Source of the DNA: Drosophila miranda
Taxonomy: Eukaryota; Arthropoda; Insecta; Diptera; Drosophilidae
Assembly: GCF_003369915.1 (NCBI RefSeq)
Contig: NC_046676.1
Coordinates: 4,526,001 to 4,590,000 of the forward strand
Reading direction: 5' to 3'
DNA: 64,000 nt
A program made the translations under genes and the position numbers. Of the stretch, positions 43,549 to 59,300 are shown in pieces. Under the pieces are notes generated by a model. It was not told the origin of the DNA, did not search any database, and saw only the letters and a program-made list of their open reading frames with translations. Within the stretch, counting starts at the first letter, position 1; the number at the start of each line of letters is the position of its first letter.

Positions 43549-43847
43549 GTTTCACCTTCCTTCGAACCGCGATGATCCACAACGCCTTTGCCTACGCCTG
43601 AGACGAGAAAATCTGTGGCAGACCACAAAAAGTAAGTTTGATCCCGAAACAAAACTCGTTCCCAAATCGCTTCAGTTGTGGGGCTAGCCTAGCTTTGTGC
43701 TCTAGGCTTTACAATTTAAGTGGACTTCTGTTTACACATCGCGCAGCAATTAATTTCAATTTAAAAACACCTTTGTGCGAGAAAATTTCTGATAAAATTC
43801 ACATACATACATATAGGGATGGGAAAGGCAGCGATATACTTCTTGGG

Positions 43848-43855
43848 TATCGATA
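43848..43855. promoter_or_regulatory. DRE (TATCGATA) in the Mob4-Rab2 intergenic region
   Basis: Perfect palindromic DREF-binding element. It is one of two between the divergent start codons. Confidence 0.75.
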
Positions 43856-44103
43856 TAGTTGATTGCCTCCTCTGATTTACTGAGCTGAATAGAATTTTGG
43901 TGAACAAAAGTTGGAAAACTTGTTTTTATTCAGTGAATTTGGTTTAAGTTCGTTAGATTTTGTTCTAAATCGTTTTTTTTTTGTGACATTTGGATGGCAT
44001 TTGTTTAATGACCTCCTTCTCTAGCTCACACACCTTGCAAGGGGAACTTGTTCAGATCATTTATGAACTACTTCAGTTAGAGGTGCAAAAACATCGGCCA
44101 CAG

Positions 44104-44111
44104 TATCGATA
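44104..44111. promoter_or_regulatory. Second DRE (TATCGATA), proximal to Rab2
   Basis: Perfect DRE 134 bp upstream of the Rab2 start codon. Together with 43848-43855 it marks a bidirectional housekeeping promoter region bound by DREF/BEAF-type factors (motif knowledge). Confidence 0.75.
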
Positions 44112-44244
44112 GTGCCTCGATGGTTTCGCAGCACTATCATCCGTCATCATAAATACGAACAGAACTTACAAGAATTGCGTATTAATTGTAAAATTACGAG
44201 ATCATAGTTTCAAGAAGTGTGATCTAAACCAACCAGCTGCAACC

Positions 44245-45692
<1,448 letters not shown>

Positions 45693-48122
45693 GAGTAAGC
45701 GGCAGATGCCTGCCAGCAACATTGGGTATAGACGTAGACCGCTTCTGTAAAAGCTACTCTAGTGACTAACTAATAGAAGGTACTAGCTGAGACACAGATA
45801 TCTTGTTTTCTAACTTCAAAAGCAAACTAACCACAGGCAGATCAAATAGCAAACAAAACACACTAAGCGTAATGTTAAAATCATTCAATCCCACAACTAC
45901 TACACTTGAGCTACGTTTTAATTAAAGAACAAACAGATGCAAAATACCAAACGAGAGAATCGAAAAATAAACCAAAACAGATAACATATAGCATTCGTAT
46001 GTGTATGTGTAAATGTGTCGTGTCGTGCGTGATTTCTAAATTTTATAAACTTTAACGAGACACATATGTATACCTAAATGTTTTTTATGTATATTTTTTG
46101 TGTACTATATTAAAATTAGTTTGCAAGTTATCTTTGTGTAAGGACAGATCAGACGCATAGTTATACACCGGTGGGGTCTAGGTCGTGCCGGACAAAATGC
46201 TGTGTAATATATAGACAAACTGAAAATATGTGAACTTCTCTCATTGTGATTTGTTTTCAGCGAGCCATCCAGTCGCTGCCCTGCAACGCCGCGCCACGCC
46301 CCATTTTGCAATTGGTGTCTGCCCCTGCCCTGCCCCATCTACACACATACATACCTACATATGTACATAATTATGTGCATATTTTTATATTTAATTCTCA
46401 ACGCATTTGCTTTGTTCCGACATTTTATTGTGCAATTGGATCCACTCTACACCCGTGTCACTCTATTCATAAGCTAAAACGAAAAGAAAAACGAACCGAG
46501 CGACAACAGAAAATGCTAAAACTTGTGCGCTGAAAGGGAGTTATTTAAACGATATAGATACATCAAAATGGGATGAACGTGAACGTAAACGTAAACGCTG
46601 CGATTCAATGATCAATTTAGTATTCTACGAGGTTTAAATATACATACATATATTAAATTAAAGACAAACTCAAGATTTAAACGAACTATACAACCGTAAA
46701 CGTAAATCAAATTATTTATAATATTTGTATTTGCCCAAAAGCCCTTCCCATGCGGAATAATGAATATATACATACATAATAAATATTTAAAAACCACACC
46801 AACTCCGGTCTTTACCTTGGCCTGAATCTCGAGAGCAGAACCCATTAATGCATTAAGTACTCAAGCGATTTCGTTTCAAAAATTGTATGTATTTTCGTTA
46901 ATATGGATCATTAGATAATTGTTTATTTCTTGTAAATATTTTATAATTGCAATTTACTTATGTTTTATGTGTTATGTGTGTGTGTGTGTATGTACATATT
47001 TGCTAGAGTTCGAAAACAACAATAACTACGCTACAGTATAGGTCCTGGTCTGCCTATTACTCTCTAACGTGTGAAGTGTGCCTAGGTTTGAACAAAACTA
47101 GCTAGCTTTCAGTGTGCTTCTCGGGTGAGTTTTCTTTATATCTCCATATCTATAAATATGTATTTTTCAATAATACTTGAACTCTATATTCATCTGCATT
47201 TCCAAGCAAGACCTTTCCTTCTAGACTCCACTCGTTAGTGTTGTGTTGAGCTTTATAATTTTACAAGCATTCAATAATGGTATTCTATCCTAATGGTAGA
47301 AAAACGTTTCCTCACTGCAAGAGCGGTTATTCGGATTCAAAAATGTTTCATATTAATGCCTAATTGCTCCTTTGCTGAAATCTTTTTGGAGCCTTGCAAT
47401 AGATGTGTGTGTGTACTGTTTATTGTTGATTGACTTCAAGATTAAATGTTAGTTTAAAGACAAATGCGGCCAAGGACTTACGAGTAACTACGAGTTCGAA
47501 AGGTCGATCGAAAAATTGTCGCTTGTCCTTTGTTATTGCATACGTTCCTTATGTATAGATTGGTTGTTGTTTATTGAGTGTTCCTTTACGGCGTTCGTAC
47601 GAAAATTAAGGCCATTAAATCTAGGCAATATGTAGGTATATTTTTCAGTTTTACCTTTATAAAGAAGACAATTGAGGGGGACCCGTTTGCACCTGGCAGT
47701 GATGCACTGCATTGATATTGATTGAAAATTGAACATTTTGTCTAGATGTGGATTACAACTTGCTGATTAGTAGTTGCCCTAGTGCGGCTAAAGATTTATG
47801 TATATATAAGGTGTATATATCTATATAGTATGTACGCAAGGTATGGTATGGTGTATAGCTACAACTATTTCTCAAGTCAATTATTGGGCTTACATGCTAG
47901 ACAATCTTATCGAATAGGCTTAGTTTCAGTTACAATTCTGCTCGGATTTTATGGCTGCAAGACCATTTGACATAAGAAACTCGATAACATTTAATGCTAA
48001 TGCTTTTGTTTTAGGCTACAGCTTATCAGATTTGAAGTACCTTCTCAGCAGTCCAGGTCCAGGCCCAGGTCTAGGTTCTGTTCCAGGTCCAGTCCGCCTT
48101 CGGTTCATGTCTATTTATGAAT
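45693..48122. other. Rab2 3' UTR and intergenic sequence
   Basis: Long AT-rich sequence. An AATAAA at about 45965 and others further on could serve as poly(A) signals for Rab2. No coding sequence is recognised. Near 48050-48090 a short GGTCCAG/GGCCCAGG-type repeat occurs just beyond the 3' end of CG3409. Confidence 0.55.
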
Positions 48123-51100
48123 CTAGTGTAAAAGTTGAGCTTTTTTAGTCTCTGAGACATCACTATCACTCTCCTTAGGTGCTTTCTTCTCACAGAACTC
48201 GATCATATACGAGCAGACGCCGGAGAGTGCTATAAATATGCCCGCATAGTAGAAGGAGTCGTCCCATCTGTGGCGGCGGCAATGGAATGCCAATTGGACA
48301 AATTAAACAAATAAGTCGAGGATTCATTTTTTACAAATTCATTCGACTACATACCTTCCCACGGACTCGTATATGAGACCCGCTATTGGGGGGCCTGCGA
48401 TCATGCCCACACCCTGCACCAGCAGCACCAGACCGTAGGCACACGTGAAATCGTCCAAATCCACAATACTGACCAGTATACTGGGCGTAAACGAAAACGA
48501 GCTGGCGAACGTAAAGCCGAAGATTACGCACATTGCCATCAGTCCATTGTAGCTGGTCATTAGCATGGGCATGCAGAACACAGAGGCTCCGCACACTGTC
48601 AGTGAAGAAATGTAGATTGATTAAGAAAGGACTCTTGATCCCTTAATCGAAGCAGCTCCAACTTACCCAGCATGCAGAGGGAGTAGCATATGTTGATGTT
48701 CATCCAGGGCTGGTCGCCCACATAGCCCAGTCCTATCATGCCCACCGTTTGGGCGATGCCAACTGCCGATATCAGAACGGCACTTACATTCACCTCGTAG
48801 TTATATTGCTTCATGTAGTCCGGTAGATACAGATAGGGTATAATGAACCTGCGGAACGTGCCCAGAGTGGAGATTAGATGGGTGCCTTTATTCGTTATCA
48901 GAAAAAGGTTTGGTTCGGTCGGAATCGATTTAAACCAGTCTCCTTATCGAGATCCTACATTTGGAGCACTCTGAATATGGAGTAGGGTAAACCACGATTA
49001 TGCATCGAATACAGCGGAGGGCAGGCCAGTCCAACAACAACCTGGAGTCGAGTAGCAATGCACACGACATGCATGTTGTTTCTTGTACTATTCTTTACCC
49101 GAACATCTGAGCAGAAACGCGCCCACCGCGGATCTAATCGATAATGTTGATCACACCATTCATATTTCATTGAAGCATTTTTAGCTCTGGGGATAACAAA
49201 ATCATTGTGTAACAACAACAATTTGAACAGCTGCCAAAAGTGTTTGCGACATCTGCTGGCAACTGTACAATTATGGCGGCGCGCGTTCATCTGAGTATTA
49301 ATTTTAGCATTTTCCTTTAGGTTTTCCTTCGCGCTGTGCGCACATCCGAGGCCTTCGCTGATCAGTAACCAGTAGCTTCGGAGTGCACGTAGGTGCATGG
49401 GTACTCACCAAATGAACAGAAACAGTGTCGAGAGGTTGAACAGGGCGAACTTCAGGTCGAGAAACATTGAGAAATCAAAAATGGACTTCATCGTGTCCAC
49501 AAAGCTTTCGTACCAGGTCTGTGGAAAGGGAATAAAGGAGCAGAAGAAGAGCCAGATTTTCTTTAGGGTTTTCCTTTTGTTAATCGAATTGCCTACACGG
49601 AAGCCCAAATGGTCACCTTATCAGGCGTAATACGATGTTTATACAGTCCAATTATGTACGTAGTACAAATGTAGAGAGAGTGAGCGCTGATAACTCTCAA
49701 TAAGCAGTTGATCAGCTGAGCAACTGAGCAGCTGGGGCTGTTGTCAAGCCAAGACCCGCCTGATAAGGGAGACCCAGGGAGGGAGGCATCTACTACATCT
49801 ACTCACATCTTCTTCTTCCTTGGCGATGGTGGTCATCGAGTTGCGGTAGATGTTGGGGCAGGAGGAGGCCCGCAGCCGGTACCGGTGCGTGTTGAGCATG
49901 GCGCCGCGGTAGTGTATGGAGTTGCGGTGTATCCGCATGTCCTTGAGGAAGTTGGAGTTGCGTATCGAAATGTTTCGGCGCAGATTCGAGCGGTGCTGGC
50001 TGGGCTTCTTCGACCTGGACAGCCGGCGGATGCCCGTGATGCTGTCGAGGCGAGCGCGGCGCAGAGCCACCTCACTGTTGGCCGTTGGCTGTTCGCGATC
50101 CGGCATGGCTATTACAGTGGGGCCGGGGCGGCGGCCGTGATCCAGGAGGGCGAATGTCTCGTCCTTGTAGTAGCAGTGCATATCCTCGCTGAGGATGTCC
50201 ACCGAGTTGTGGCGCAGACCATTCACTTTCAGGTTGGAGATCGACGGCGTCGTGTGCTTGGCCATGAAGAGATTTTCGTTGAGCGAGTACCGAGAGCTGG
50301 CGTGCTTCTGGGTGAGGTAGCCCTCGTCAGAGGATCGTATCGACCCGACGGGGCTCGAGCGCTTCTCCGACGGCGACAGGGTCTCGATGGAGGCCAGATA
50401 GCTCTTCTTGGCCGCTTCCATGGCCTCCTGCGCTATTCCGCCCATGAGTGTATCGTCCGGCGAGCCAATGATGGCCGTCGACGGAGGATATCCCCCCGCT
50501 CCCGACGACATGGACAGCAGATTCTCCCGCGACGGAGCTTCCACCCCCTCCTTGTGCCTGAGGGAACGCCGACTCAGGCTCTTCACCTCACAAATGCTGT
50601 CCAGCTCATGGATGCTTAGGAAAGTCGGCAGAAAGATCTCGCTGCGATAGCGTTTGAGGCCCGTGTCCAGGGGATCGTCGATTTGCTGGTTGGCCTCCGT
50701 GTTGTTCTTCGTCACAAGGCTGTCCAGGACGGCCTCCTTGGTGATACCCGTGTCCAGCAGCTTCTTGATCTCCTCCAGGCACACGCTCGAGTTGGAGAAG
50801 GTGGTCACGCTTTGCGAGCGGCTCTCCAGGCGGTTCTCCTCGATCAGCCAGTCGGGATCCCGCATCAGGGCGCCGCAGACACAGGCGTTCAGCATGGTGC
50901 CCCCCAGGATGAGGGTGGCTCCGCGCCACCCGTACGACTCGATGAGGTATGAGGTGAGGCGGGCGTACACAAAGGTGCCAATACCTGTTCCCGAGGCTCC
51001 GATGCCGGTGGCAAAGGTCCGCTTCTTGTCGAACCAGAAGGCAATGGACACCACGGCGGTGACGTAGCCGATGCCTAGTCCCAGGCCCGAAATAATACCA

Positions 51101-51798
51101 AACGTCACCATCAGCATCTCGATGGAGTTGCAGAAGGAGGACATGGCGAACCCCACGGCGGACACCAGCCCCCCAATGATGGTCATCTTGCGGCACCCGT
51201 ACTTGTCCACCAGATTCGACCAGATGGGCCCCATTAGCAGCGGAACGGAGAAAAACAGCGACGAGATCCAGGCCGTCTTCGAGGTGGACTGCCCGAAGTA
51301 CTCGAGCAGTTCCGCGTTGATCAGGCCAAAGGAGAAGGACAGTCCATCCGCTATGAGGGAGACCACCAGGGAGGCGAACACCACCACCCAGCCGTAGCCG
51401 CCGTCGGGCATCTTCGGGGCCTTCTTCTCCGTCGAGCCGGAGTCTATCGAGTCGCCCGACTCGTTCGATATCAGCCGCTTGCGTTTCTTAACCTGGCTAC
51501 TGTTCATCAGGCAGGTGAGGTTCCCCTCGCCGTCGATCGCTATGATGCTGGTCCGCACCACGCGGCTGTGCCCGGCCCCATCGGCCAGCTCCTCCGCCGA
51601 CAGATTGCAGAACGTCACCTCCGGGAACAGGTCGTGCTTGATGGCACGGTTTAGGGGAGTGTTGGCCGGGGCCGGTACCGGGCTCTCGGGCAGTGCCTGA
51701 TAGGCCCCCCCATTCTGCTGGCTGTTGTTGTTGGCCGCCTCCGCGCTGTTGTTGTTCGAGACGTTGGACACGCTGGAGGCCGTTGTGGGCTTGGCCAT
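48123..51798 (-). CDS. CG3409: SLC16-type monocarboxylate transporter
   Basis: There are five coding exons on the minus strand: 51798-49807, 49518-49409, 48848-48667, 48595-48355 and 48267-48123. They make 2670 nt, 889 aa, all in phase. It is a major-facilitator protein. An N-terminal cytosolic part is followed by PDGGYGWVVVFASLVVSL, the canonical MCT signature in helix 1. Five further helices follow, then a very long Ser/Arg-rich cytosolic loop (about residues 350-660), then six more helices (DLKFALFNLSTLFLFIW onward). The tail ends KKAQLLH. Such proteins carry lactate, pyruvate or related acids across the plasma membrane. The ATG at 51798 is chosen because the upstream open frame starts at a splice acceptor (TTTTTACAG at about 51911). 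The 292-codon plus-strand open frame at 49741-50619 is a shadow. Confidence 0.9.
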
Positions 51799-51909
51799 GA
51801 TTGGGCCTTGATAAGTGCTAAGTGTTTTTGTTTTTGTTTTGCTTTTAGGTTTTGGATTAACTGGATGCCGTTCTAAGAAGGCTGGCTCTGGCGGCCACAA
51901 TAGAAAATA

Positions 51910-52736
51910 TCTGTAAAAATGTTGCACTTTCTAGACAGAGCAATTATTGGATTTGAACACGGTTTTAATTGCATTGGATTTCAGCATAGATTTTTTCAGA
52001 TGAGTTCTCCTTTCCTTCGGTTTTCTTTCAGTGCGTGGTGCTGTTGGGTTGGGGAACAGTAAACGGTAACAGCATTAATAACTTAATTGAATATCGGGGG
52101 ATTTGGTATCGCTATGCTATGCACTTTTGTCCCCCCACCTAATGTGTTTTCCCTCCCTCCATTCCTTCGAGGGATCACAATACTTATAATGGCTAAAATG
52201 GTAGCAACAACAAGAACTACTCGTAGTAGGTGAATACATTTCGCTTATAAAATCGCGCGCAAACTGGCATTTGGTCGTTTGGCATTTACCCCAGACGAAC
52301 GGAATCTCTCCCCAACGGATCCAATCCGATCCCATACGATAATCGCCTTCAACTTGACCTCAGAGAAATGCTCGTATCGTAGCTGATGATGAAAGAGAGA
52401 GCGAGATCTGCTGGCAGAGACGGCGCATTCGCCTGAGTGTGTGTGCGTGCGTCAGAAGACAACAGCTGATCCCCGAAAATAATAATAAACAAAACGACAA
52501 AAATAATAATATGTATTTTCAATTCAATTTGTGGGCTTTTGGGGGTTTGCTTGAGTGCCAGTCAGTTGGTGGCTAATTTTAGACGGACGTACTCGTATGC
52601 ACATAGAATACAGCGTGTGTCCCCCATCCCGCAGCGATGGGGTACACGAAACGGACGGAAATGAACAGGAAAGCTATTAGTGACTCCTCGCTAGCTGGCT
52701 TCGAAGAGACTTTCCTAAAGGGTTCCCATTCTTACC
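51910..52736 (-). other. Probable 5' UTR intron of CG3409
   Basis: On the minus strand a consensus donor (AAAAG|GTAAGAATGG, boundary at 52736) and a consensus acceptor (TTTTTACAG, boundary at 51910) bracket a possible leader intron of about 0.8 kb directly upstream of the CG3409 coding exon. This is an inference from splice signals only. Confidence 0.45.
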
Positions 52737-52830
52737 TTTTGTCCTGCAAAGCCACTCGCACAGAATGCTCAGCCCCGCGGGCAACAGGAGAACCGAGAAG
52801 CGTACAACAGATACAACAGAACGCTACACT

Positions 52831-53304
52831 TTAGTATTTCCCGGAGATTTTCACTGGCACTAGATCCTTTTCCACACTGCGAGCACGGGTATCACTGCCG
52901 CCGATTAGTTCACCATAATTGCACAGATCTTCAGTTATATTCAGCTCGCTGAGGGTGTAGCGACTGCGATTCAAGGGTTTATTGAGGGCGGCGGTTCGGT
53001 GGAGGATTCTTAGGCGCGGATCGCGGGGAATGTAGTGGAGAAACACTTTGTTCGATTTGCTGCTGTTGTTGTAAGTACGGGGATTGCTGTTCTGGCTCTT
53101 GTCGCACGACTTCGACGCTGTGGCTCCTCCTGCTGCTGCTGCGGCAGATGTCGTTTTGCTGGCACGATAAAATGACTTGAACCGAATGTCATTCATTAAG
53201 AACGTTAGGGGGTTTATCACAGGCCAACGGAGAATATTTTGAACAATGACTGATGGCAACTGTGGCACGTTGCGGTTGCTCCCGATGCTGATGCTGGTGC
53301 TGTC

Positions 53305-53336
<32 letters not shown>

Positions 53337-53382
53337 GGCAGTTGTGGCTGCCAGTAAACGGTTTATGCCTTGGCACCCTCAT
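52831..53382 (-). CDS. Unrecognised 183-aa ORF upstream of CG3409, possibly in its leader
   Basis: ATG at 53382 to stop at 52831, open throughout, with a low-complexity Asn/Ser stretch encoded by a CTGTTG repeat and an Ala run. The rest is not simple: VIVQNILRWPVINPLTFLMN, KVFLHYIPRDPRLRILHR and SRYTLSELNITEDLCNYGEL. It lies on the CG3409 strand, about 95 nt before the putative leader donor at 52736, so it could be a large upstream ORF in a dicistronic transcript or a separate small gene. No domain is recognised. Confidence 0.4.
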
Positions 53383-53399
53383 GCGGTACGGTAACTACA

Positions 53400-56300
53400 G
53401 TTTCTGTTGGGGGAAACCAAACAACGCTTTTCGGTGCCAATGAAACAAACAAAAAATAAGAAAAACAAGGGGAATGCGTATGAATGACGCTCTAGTGTTC
53501 CTTCTGATGCTGATGCTGCTGCTCCTGTGGCAGGTGGGTGCACGTGCCGCTCCTGCACTGCTCCACTCCTCTCGGGCCACGTGGGGGGTTTAACGCGTGT
53601 CAAGTGCGCGGCGCACAGTGCGGCGGCGGACGGGCGAACATATCGACGGCGTTTCTCTCAGTGCTGGATGGCTGGATGCGGCTTACGCGGCGTATGACGA
53701 GTAATGTCCAAAATATTATGTAACTGAGTCGCTGCTGGTGCTGCTTCTCCTGTTTCTTCCGTTTCTTCTGTTCCTCGTTAACGCGTGATGATGACAGATG
53801 GTCTCTGCTCTCGATTAGCAGCCTTCAATGCTGGTGCTGCAAGGAGAGGGAACAGAGAGTTAGTCGAGACTCGAGACTCGTCCGATGAATGACTTAAATC
53901 GGAGCTCAGGGAGCACAATGCTTAAACATAGTATCGCATCGCTTTCAATAGGAGAGCAATAAGCGAGAACGACATAATAGATTTCCACAAATGGCGCCGC
54001 ATCATCATCCTCACAAATCACCACGACAAATACATTTGCATGTATAGTACTCTCGTCTTATAAAGCAATCTCCAACTCGTGAATTGACAAACAATGCAAA
54101 ATACATGTTTCGAGTGTTCCATTAATTTTGACACATGACAGCGACAAATTCCCGAGGCGGCCACAGCCACGGATGATGCTCTGAGAGATATGAAAGTACC
54201 TTGAAAACGCCTCACATACGTATAGCCTATGTATCGTGTAGAAGCTTTACACCTTACCGTTTCTTCGTTGAATATAGTACTTGCCTATCCCACGTTTCTA
54301 TGGTAAAAATGTTTCAAAACGATTTAAAATTTAGTTTTCGGGAATAATATACGTAGCATTCTTTGCTTTAATTTCCATCTCTGGAAATTCGAGCGGAATT
54401 TTCCATTTAGTCGGCATAATTTAGATTGAATTTTCAGTGCACTTCACTTCCTGTAGAACATCCCGCCACCAAATGGTATTTGCTTGAACGATTAGACACA
54501 GTTCTGCAGCCATTCATTGCATTGGCTATTGCACATTGACCAACTTAATGGGGCCGCTTTGCGGACTGCCAAGTTCAACGCTCGATAGGGGAGAGTGATT
54601 AAAATACCCGTACAACAGCCAAGTACAGACCGCAGAAGAGCAGAGCAGACGGGACGTGACGGGACGGGACGGGACGAAAAGTAACGTAAACAGAAACGGC
54701 GTGTTTTTTGATTGCCGAGATTTTCTGTGCTAAAAATGCGGACCGTCCGATTTCCGACTTTGGCGAGACATCGAAACGATCCCTTATCGGAAATTAAATT
54801 CGTATCACTAGTATACGCTGCAATCGTATAACTACACTCGGCGAAAACACGACACAGTACAAGGAAACATATGCATATTCAACAATGCAATTCATACATA
54901 GCAAATATTTTCATAGTCAAGATATGTTTCTTTTCACAATATCCACTCTTGGAGCAAACCTACGGGATTTTAGGGGCTTTTTCTCTCGGTGTACGAGCAC
55001 ATCTGTGTGTTTTTGGCAGAACTATTGGGGGGATAGGTATAAGTACCAGTGTACTATTTGATGGCCAAAAAGTGCCTGCCGGTGGCCTATCTTTACAATA
55101 TAATTGACAGAAAGTGATATTATATTGTGAAGCGCGATAAGCCAGGAGATGTGATAAGGATAGAGCTATTCGGGGAGGAGAATCAGCCGTGTCTAGCTGA
55201 TTTTACAATTATACACATGTATTATCCGCAACGATACGGTCATACGGCCTCGTGATCTCCCCTCTTGGTTTCAGGATCCCTCCAGCTTCGATGCGACACA
55301 TTTACTTTCTACAACTTACATTTTCCGCTAAAAACAATCACAGTTAATTCAACATTTTGCACATTTCCAGCACAGCCTTCTGCGTTGGCGCCTGCTCGTA
55401 TGCCACACTTTCGAAATGCACTTGCTTTTGACGGAGCACTTTCACTTTGTAGAGCAAATCATGCTTGAAACTCAAGACCCACATCTTGTTTAGTTAATAT
55501 CAACACACAAAACACAACAAGAGGCCAAGCCAAGACAAAGAAAATACAAATAAAACCTTGTATGTTACGATGATGATGATGATGCTGATGATGCCTCCAA
55601 CAAAAACAACAAAAACAACAAGCACATTTCTTGAGCGGTATGGTCCGCGTTTCTGTAAAGTTTCAGTGTTTTCCCCAACTCGGAGTCGGAGTCGTAATCG
55701 GAATTGGAATTGGAATTGGACCCGGGATTGACCGTCGTGTCGTCGTCGTCGTCCGAACGACTGAACAGAAGTGGGCCTGAGACGGGCACAAAGCACTACA
55801 GCAGAACGGATTGGAACGGAATGACATGGAACGAAACGGCGACAAGGCTGCCGAGTGTCTGTAATCGCGGCAATCGTTCGCCTTAATCTAATAAATTTCT
55901 TATCAAAGCGCGTCGCTGCTTATAGTATTTAGCATTTTTTCTCTATATATACATACATCTGTGCAGTTACAGTTGTGTACATATATGTACATGCATACAT
56001 ACATATGTATGTGTGAATTTGGGTACACATAAGCACGCGTTGGCGTCGGGTCTGTCAACTTGCCAGCCTTTTGTGATGCGCTCCCTTCGGTTCTCTCTTT
56101 TGGCATGGGCTCGTCGTAGATTCTGTGCGTAGATCTGCGTATGTATGTATATGTCTGTGTACAAGCATACAAATGTATGTATGTATGCATCCAAATCAAG
56201 CCAATCATGCGGCTGAGTGTAATTGGTTTTCTAGTTAGACAAGCAGAGAAGAGAACAGTGTCCGGCGGCAACCTTGAGGAAAGGTATGTACATATTTTTG

Positions 56301-59300
56301 TATTAGTAAACTTTGATCATCCCCAATTAATTTGTGGGAACACAATATTGGCCAAATCTATTCAACAACTAATTAATCGTAATCCCAAAATGTATAAGAA
56401 ATACGATTTTACAATGAATTACCATAGACAAGGCACTGGAAGTATAACTTGAATTCTTGAATAGTTAAATTTTTTCTCTTCTAAGTGGGATCCTCCAATC
56501 CGTCTGATCTTTGTACTCGAATTGTTTTATGCAATTTTAAAGATAAAGCTCCAAAAACTTCCCACATCGTACGGGGAAGGGGTCATAAATTCTAGCAAGT
56601 CGTTAATTGTGAGGTAATTTTAGAGCTAGCCTGGTTTTTTGGCGATAACTTTTATACCCCGCCAATTATGATAATGAATTCTTTGTTGGCGGACGTTTAA
56701 TTTGATGCTGACCTAGGCCAGCTAAGTGGTTAATGTGGGTTTTCCGTCTGATTGCTATATGAGGGGTTCTATAACTTAGGTTTAGGCCGGGGAATTCATG
56801 AAGGAAATGGCGCATTACCTGTAGCTATATGTAGCTTAGGAAAGTACAATTCAGCCTTATCAATTGTTTGTTTCCATCAGCATCATCACCATCACCATCA
56901 TCATCATCGAAGGGAACCAAAGAAATTGATTTAATTAAGTTTGACTGGTTGCCTTCATGTTTTAATTGAAAGACTCAAGCAAATTGATTGAGCCAGCTGG
57001 AACCAGGGACAAGCCACTCACCTTGAACGGAATTGAGTTGCTGAGTTTTCCCATGGACTACAAGCTTTCCCCAACCCAACCGCCGCCCAGCTCCGACCTT
57101 GCAAAAGTGTTTGTTTAGTTTGACAAGGAGAGCATCTGAAATGCAACATCAGGAGCCCTCGATGCAGTCTCAAAGTTATCAGATGAGGAGACAGAGACAG
57201 AGACAAGGAGAGATGCCGGCTCTATCCTCTTTGTCTTTTTTCCCATGCTCAATGCTCAATGATATGAGCCAAGGTGTATTAATTTAAGGTGCGGCGAGGC
57301 ATACCGATTCTCCCGAGTGGGCTGATTTGATTTGATTGCCTCACCCCACACAAACACCTTGCTGTGCACCGATAAGCCCCCTCCCTCCGTCGCTCCCACG
57401 CTCGCATTGTAGGTGTCAGCTTTTAATTGAGTTGCGGTATTTACGTTTTCTTTGCGGCTGTCAATGGGATTGTGGGTGGGTGCACAATCGGCCCCAAAGC
57501 CGTTTCTGTGGCACTTGCGGTCAGAGGGGACTGCATGCTTGATTCCGCACAATTGAACTTCTCAGCCCCAGGTCGAAAACTATTAATAATGGCCAAAATG
57601 TACATACATATATATGTATATGCTGGAAATATTTTCAACATTACCATTAGTAATACTGTGGGGCTGAGAGTGCTGTGGGTCCTCCCCTTTTTCCAGCTTG
57701 ACAGCTTACGTCACTGAAAACCTTGTTGACAAAGCCGAAGAAGAGAAAAGTTACGAAAAGGTGTCCGCGTGGCAAACGACGCACCATGCACACGGGCCCA
57801 CCTGCGGCATCCTTTCATGTTTTTTACTGTTCAGAGGCCACCGCCGAGGACTCGGGGCTGGGGCCAGCAGCAGCGCCGCCGTCAACGGACGTCCACAAAA
57901 AGTTATCAAGTGCATATAAAAGCTGTAATGGCGGCTGCACACCCTCCCCCCCTGCACACAACACGTGTGTGCACAAGCAACATTTACCGTTAGTAGCGCT
58001 TGTGCAAGCTAAAGGATTATTTATGCTTTTTGCCCTAAACTTGACTAACTTTGCGGTCACAAAATGCAAAAAAGAACACCGAAATGGGAACGGGAACGAG
58101 AAAAGCGCCAGCAAACCCTTGTTTGTTTCATATTGATTTTTTCCTCTTCTAGGATATCTCTTTTGCTGTGCAGTGTGAGTGTGTGTGCTCTGTCTGTGTG
58201 AGAGGACGGCATGCATACTAAATGAGATTTACCGTTGATATTTTGTCATTTCTTTCTATTTTGAGTGTGGGTCGAGCAAAAAAAGGAAAAGAAATAACTG
58301 AAAGGCCCCTGGCGAGCATGTGGATGATTACATTTCCCGATTTCCCTTCAGCTTGTAATTTTCTCTACCTCATGGTTAAGTTGGGCCTGCTCTCGACATT
58401 AATCCCCCTTATGCATATCCACAAGAGGAAATTTAAAACAGTAAACTAATTAGCAACTAAGAATAGTGCACATTGTCAGCAGAGCGAATTATTGAACGAA
58501 GTCTGAGACGCAGTTTTCTTTTGTCAGCTCCTCCCCAGCCATGTCTCATCGCATTGGATGCGGTTCCCCTGGGCACCGAAAGGAATTCACAAACAAACGA
58601 AAAAACCGGACCAAGACAAATGCCTCTGTTGTTCTCTCTCAATCTTTCCGTTGTTCTCGTTGGGTTTTGAAAAGGGCAACTTTCCGCTGGACGGAGCAGA
58701 CCTCTGAAGGTCTGTGCGTGTTAGCAGCAGCCCCTCAAGGCCGAAAGTGTTTTTGCTTTCTAATTCCTGCTCTTGACACGGGTGCACACGTCCATGCAAA
58801 GTGCAAAAAATGCAAATTAGAAAATCAACTAATAAACTTGACGAACACACACACATGAACACATTCACATTCACACATACATTTGTATAACGTATAACAC
58901 TTTGGTGGGTAGAAGGTGTGCTTTAAAGTTTGCCACGCGTGCCAGGCGGTTCTAGAAAATTCCATGAATCAGATTTGGAATTAAAATGGATGAATAATTC
59001 ATCTCAGCGATGATTTCTGGCCCAGCAATAATTAAATTAGTACTTCAGCCCATTTCTGAGATTAATTAGAAGCGAGTTCGTCCCACTTTGCGATGGAACA
59101 GCAAAGGCCGGAGCATTACATTTTAAAATATATGTACTTTGATTGCTTGATTTATGCGATGCCTGGCCGCAAGCTCAAGATAGGCCACGAAGGACATTTT
59201 CCCCGGGAGGTCCCGTTCAAGGTCCACGCCGAACGAGCATATGATGTAATTATACACAAATTTTCCTCTGCGGCCAGCGGCAAGCGGCAAGTTTCCCAAA

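Noticed and set aside
49741..50619. 292-codon open frame on the plus strand
   Set aside because: It is antisense to the large exon of CG3409 and is an artefact of its GC-rich codon use; no domain.
55565..55845. Asp/Ser- and Pro/Ile-rich open frames on the minus strand
   Set aside because: Generated by GTC and GGAATT simple repeats read in several frames; nothing conserved is visible.
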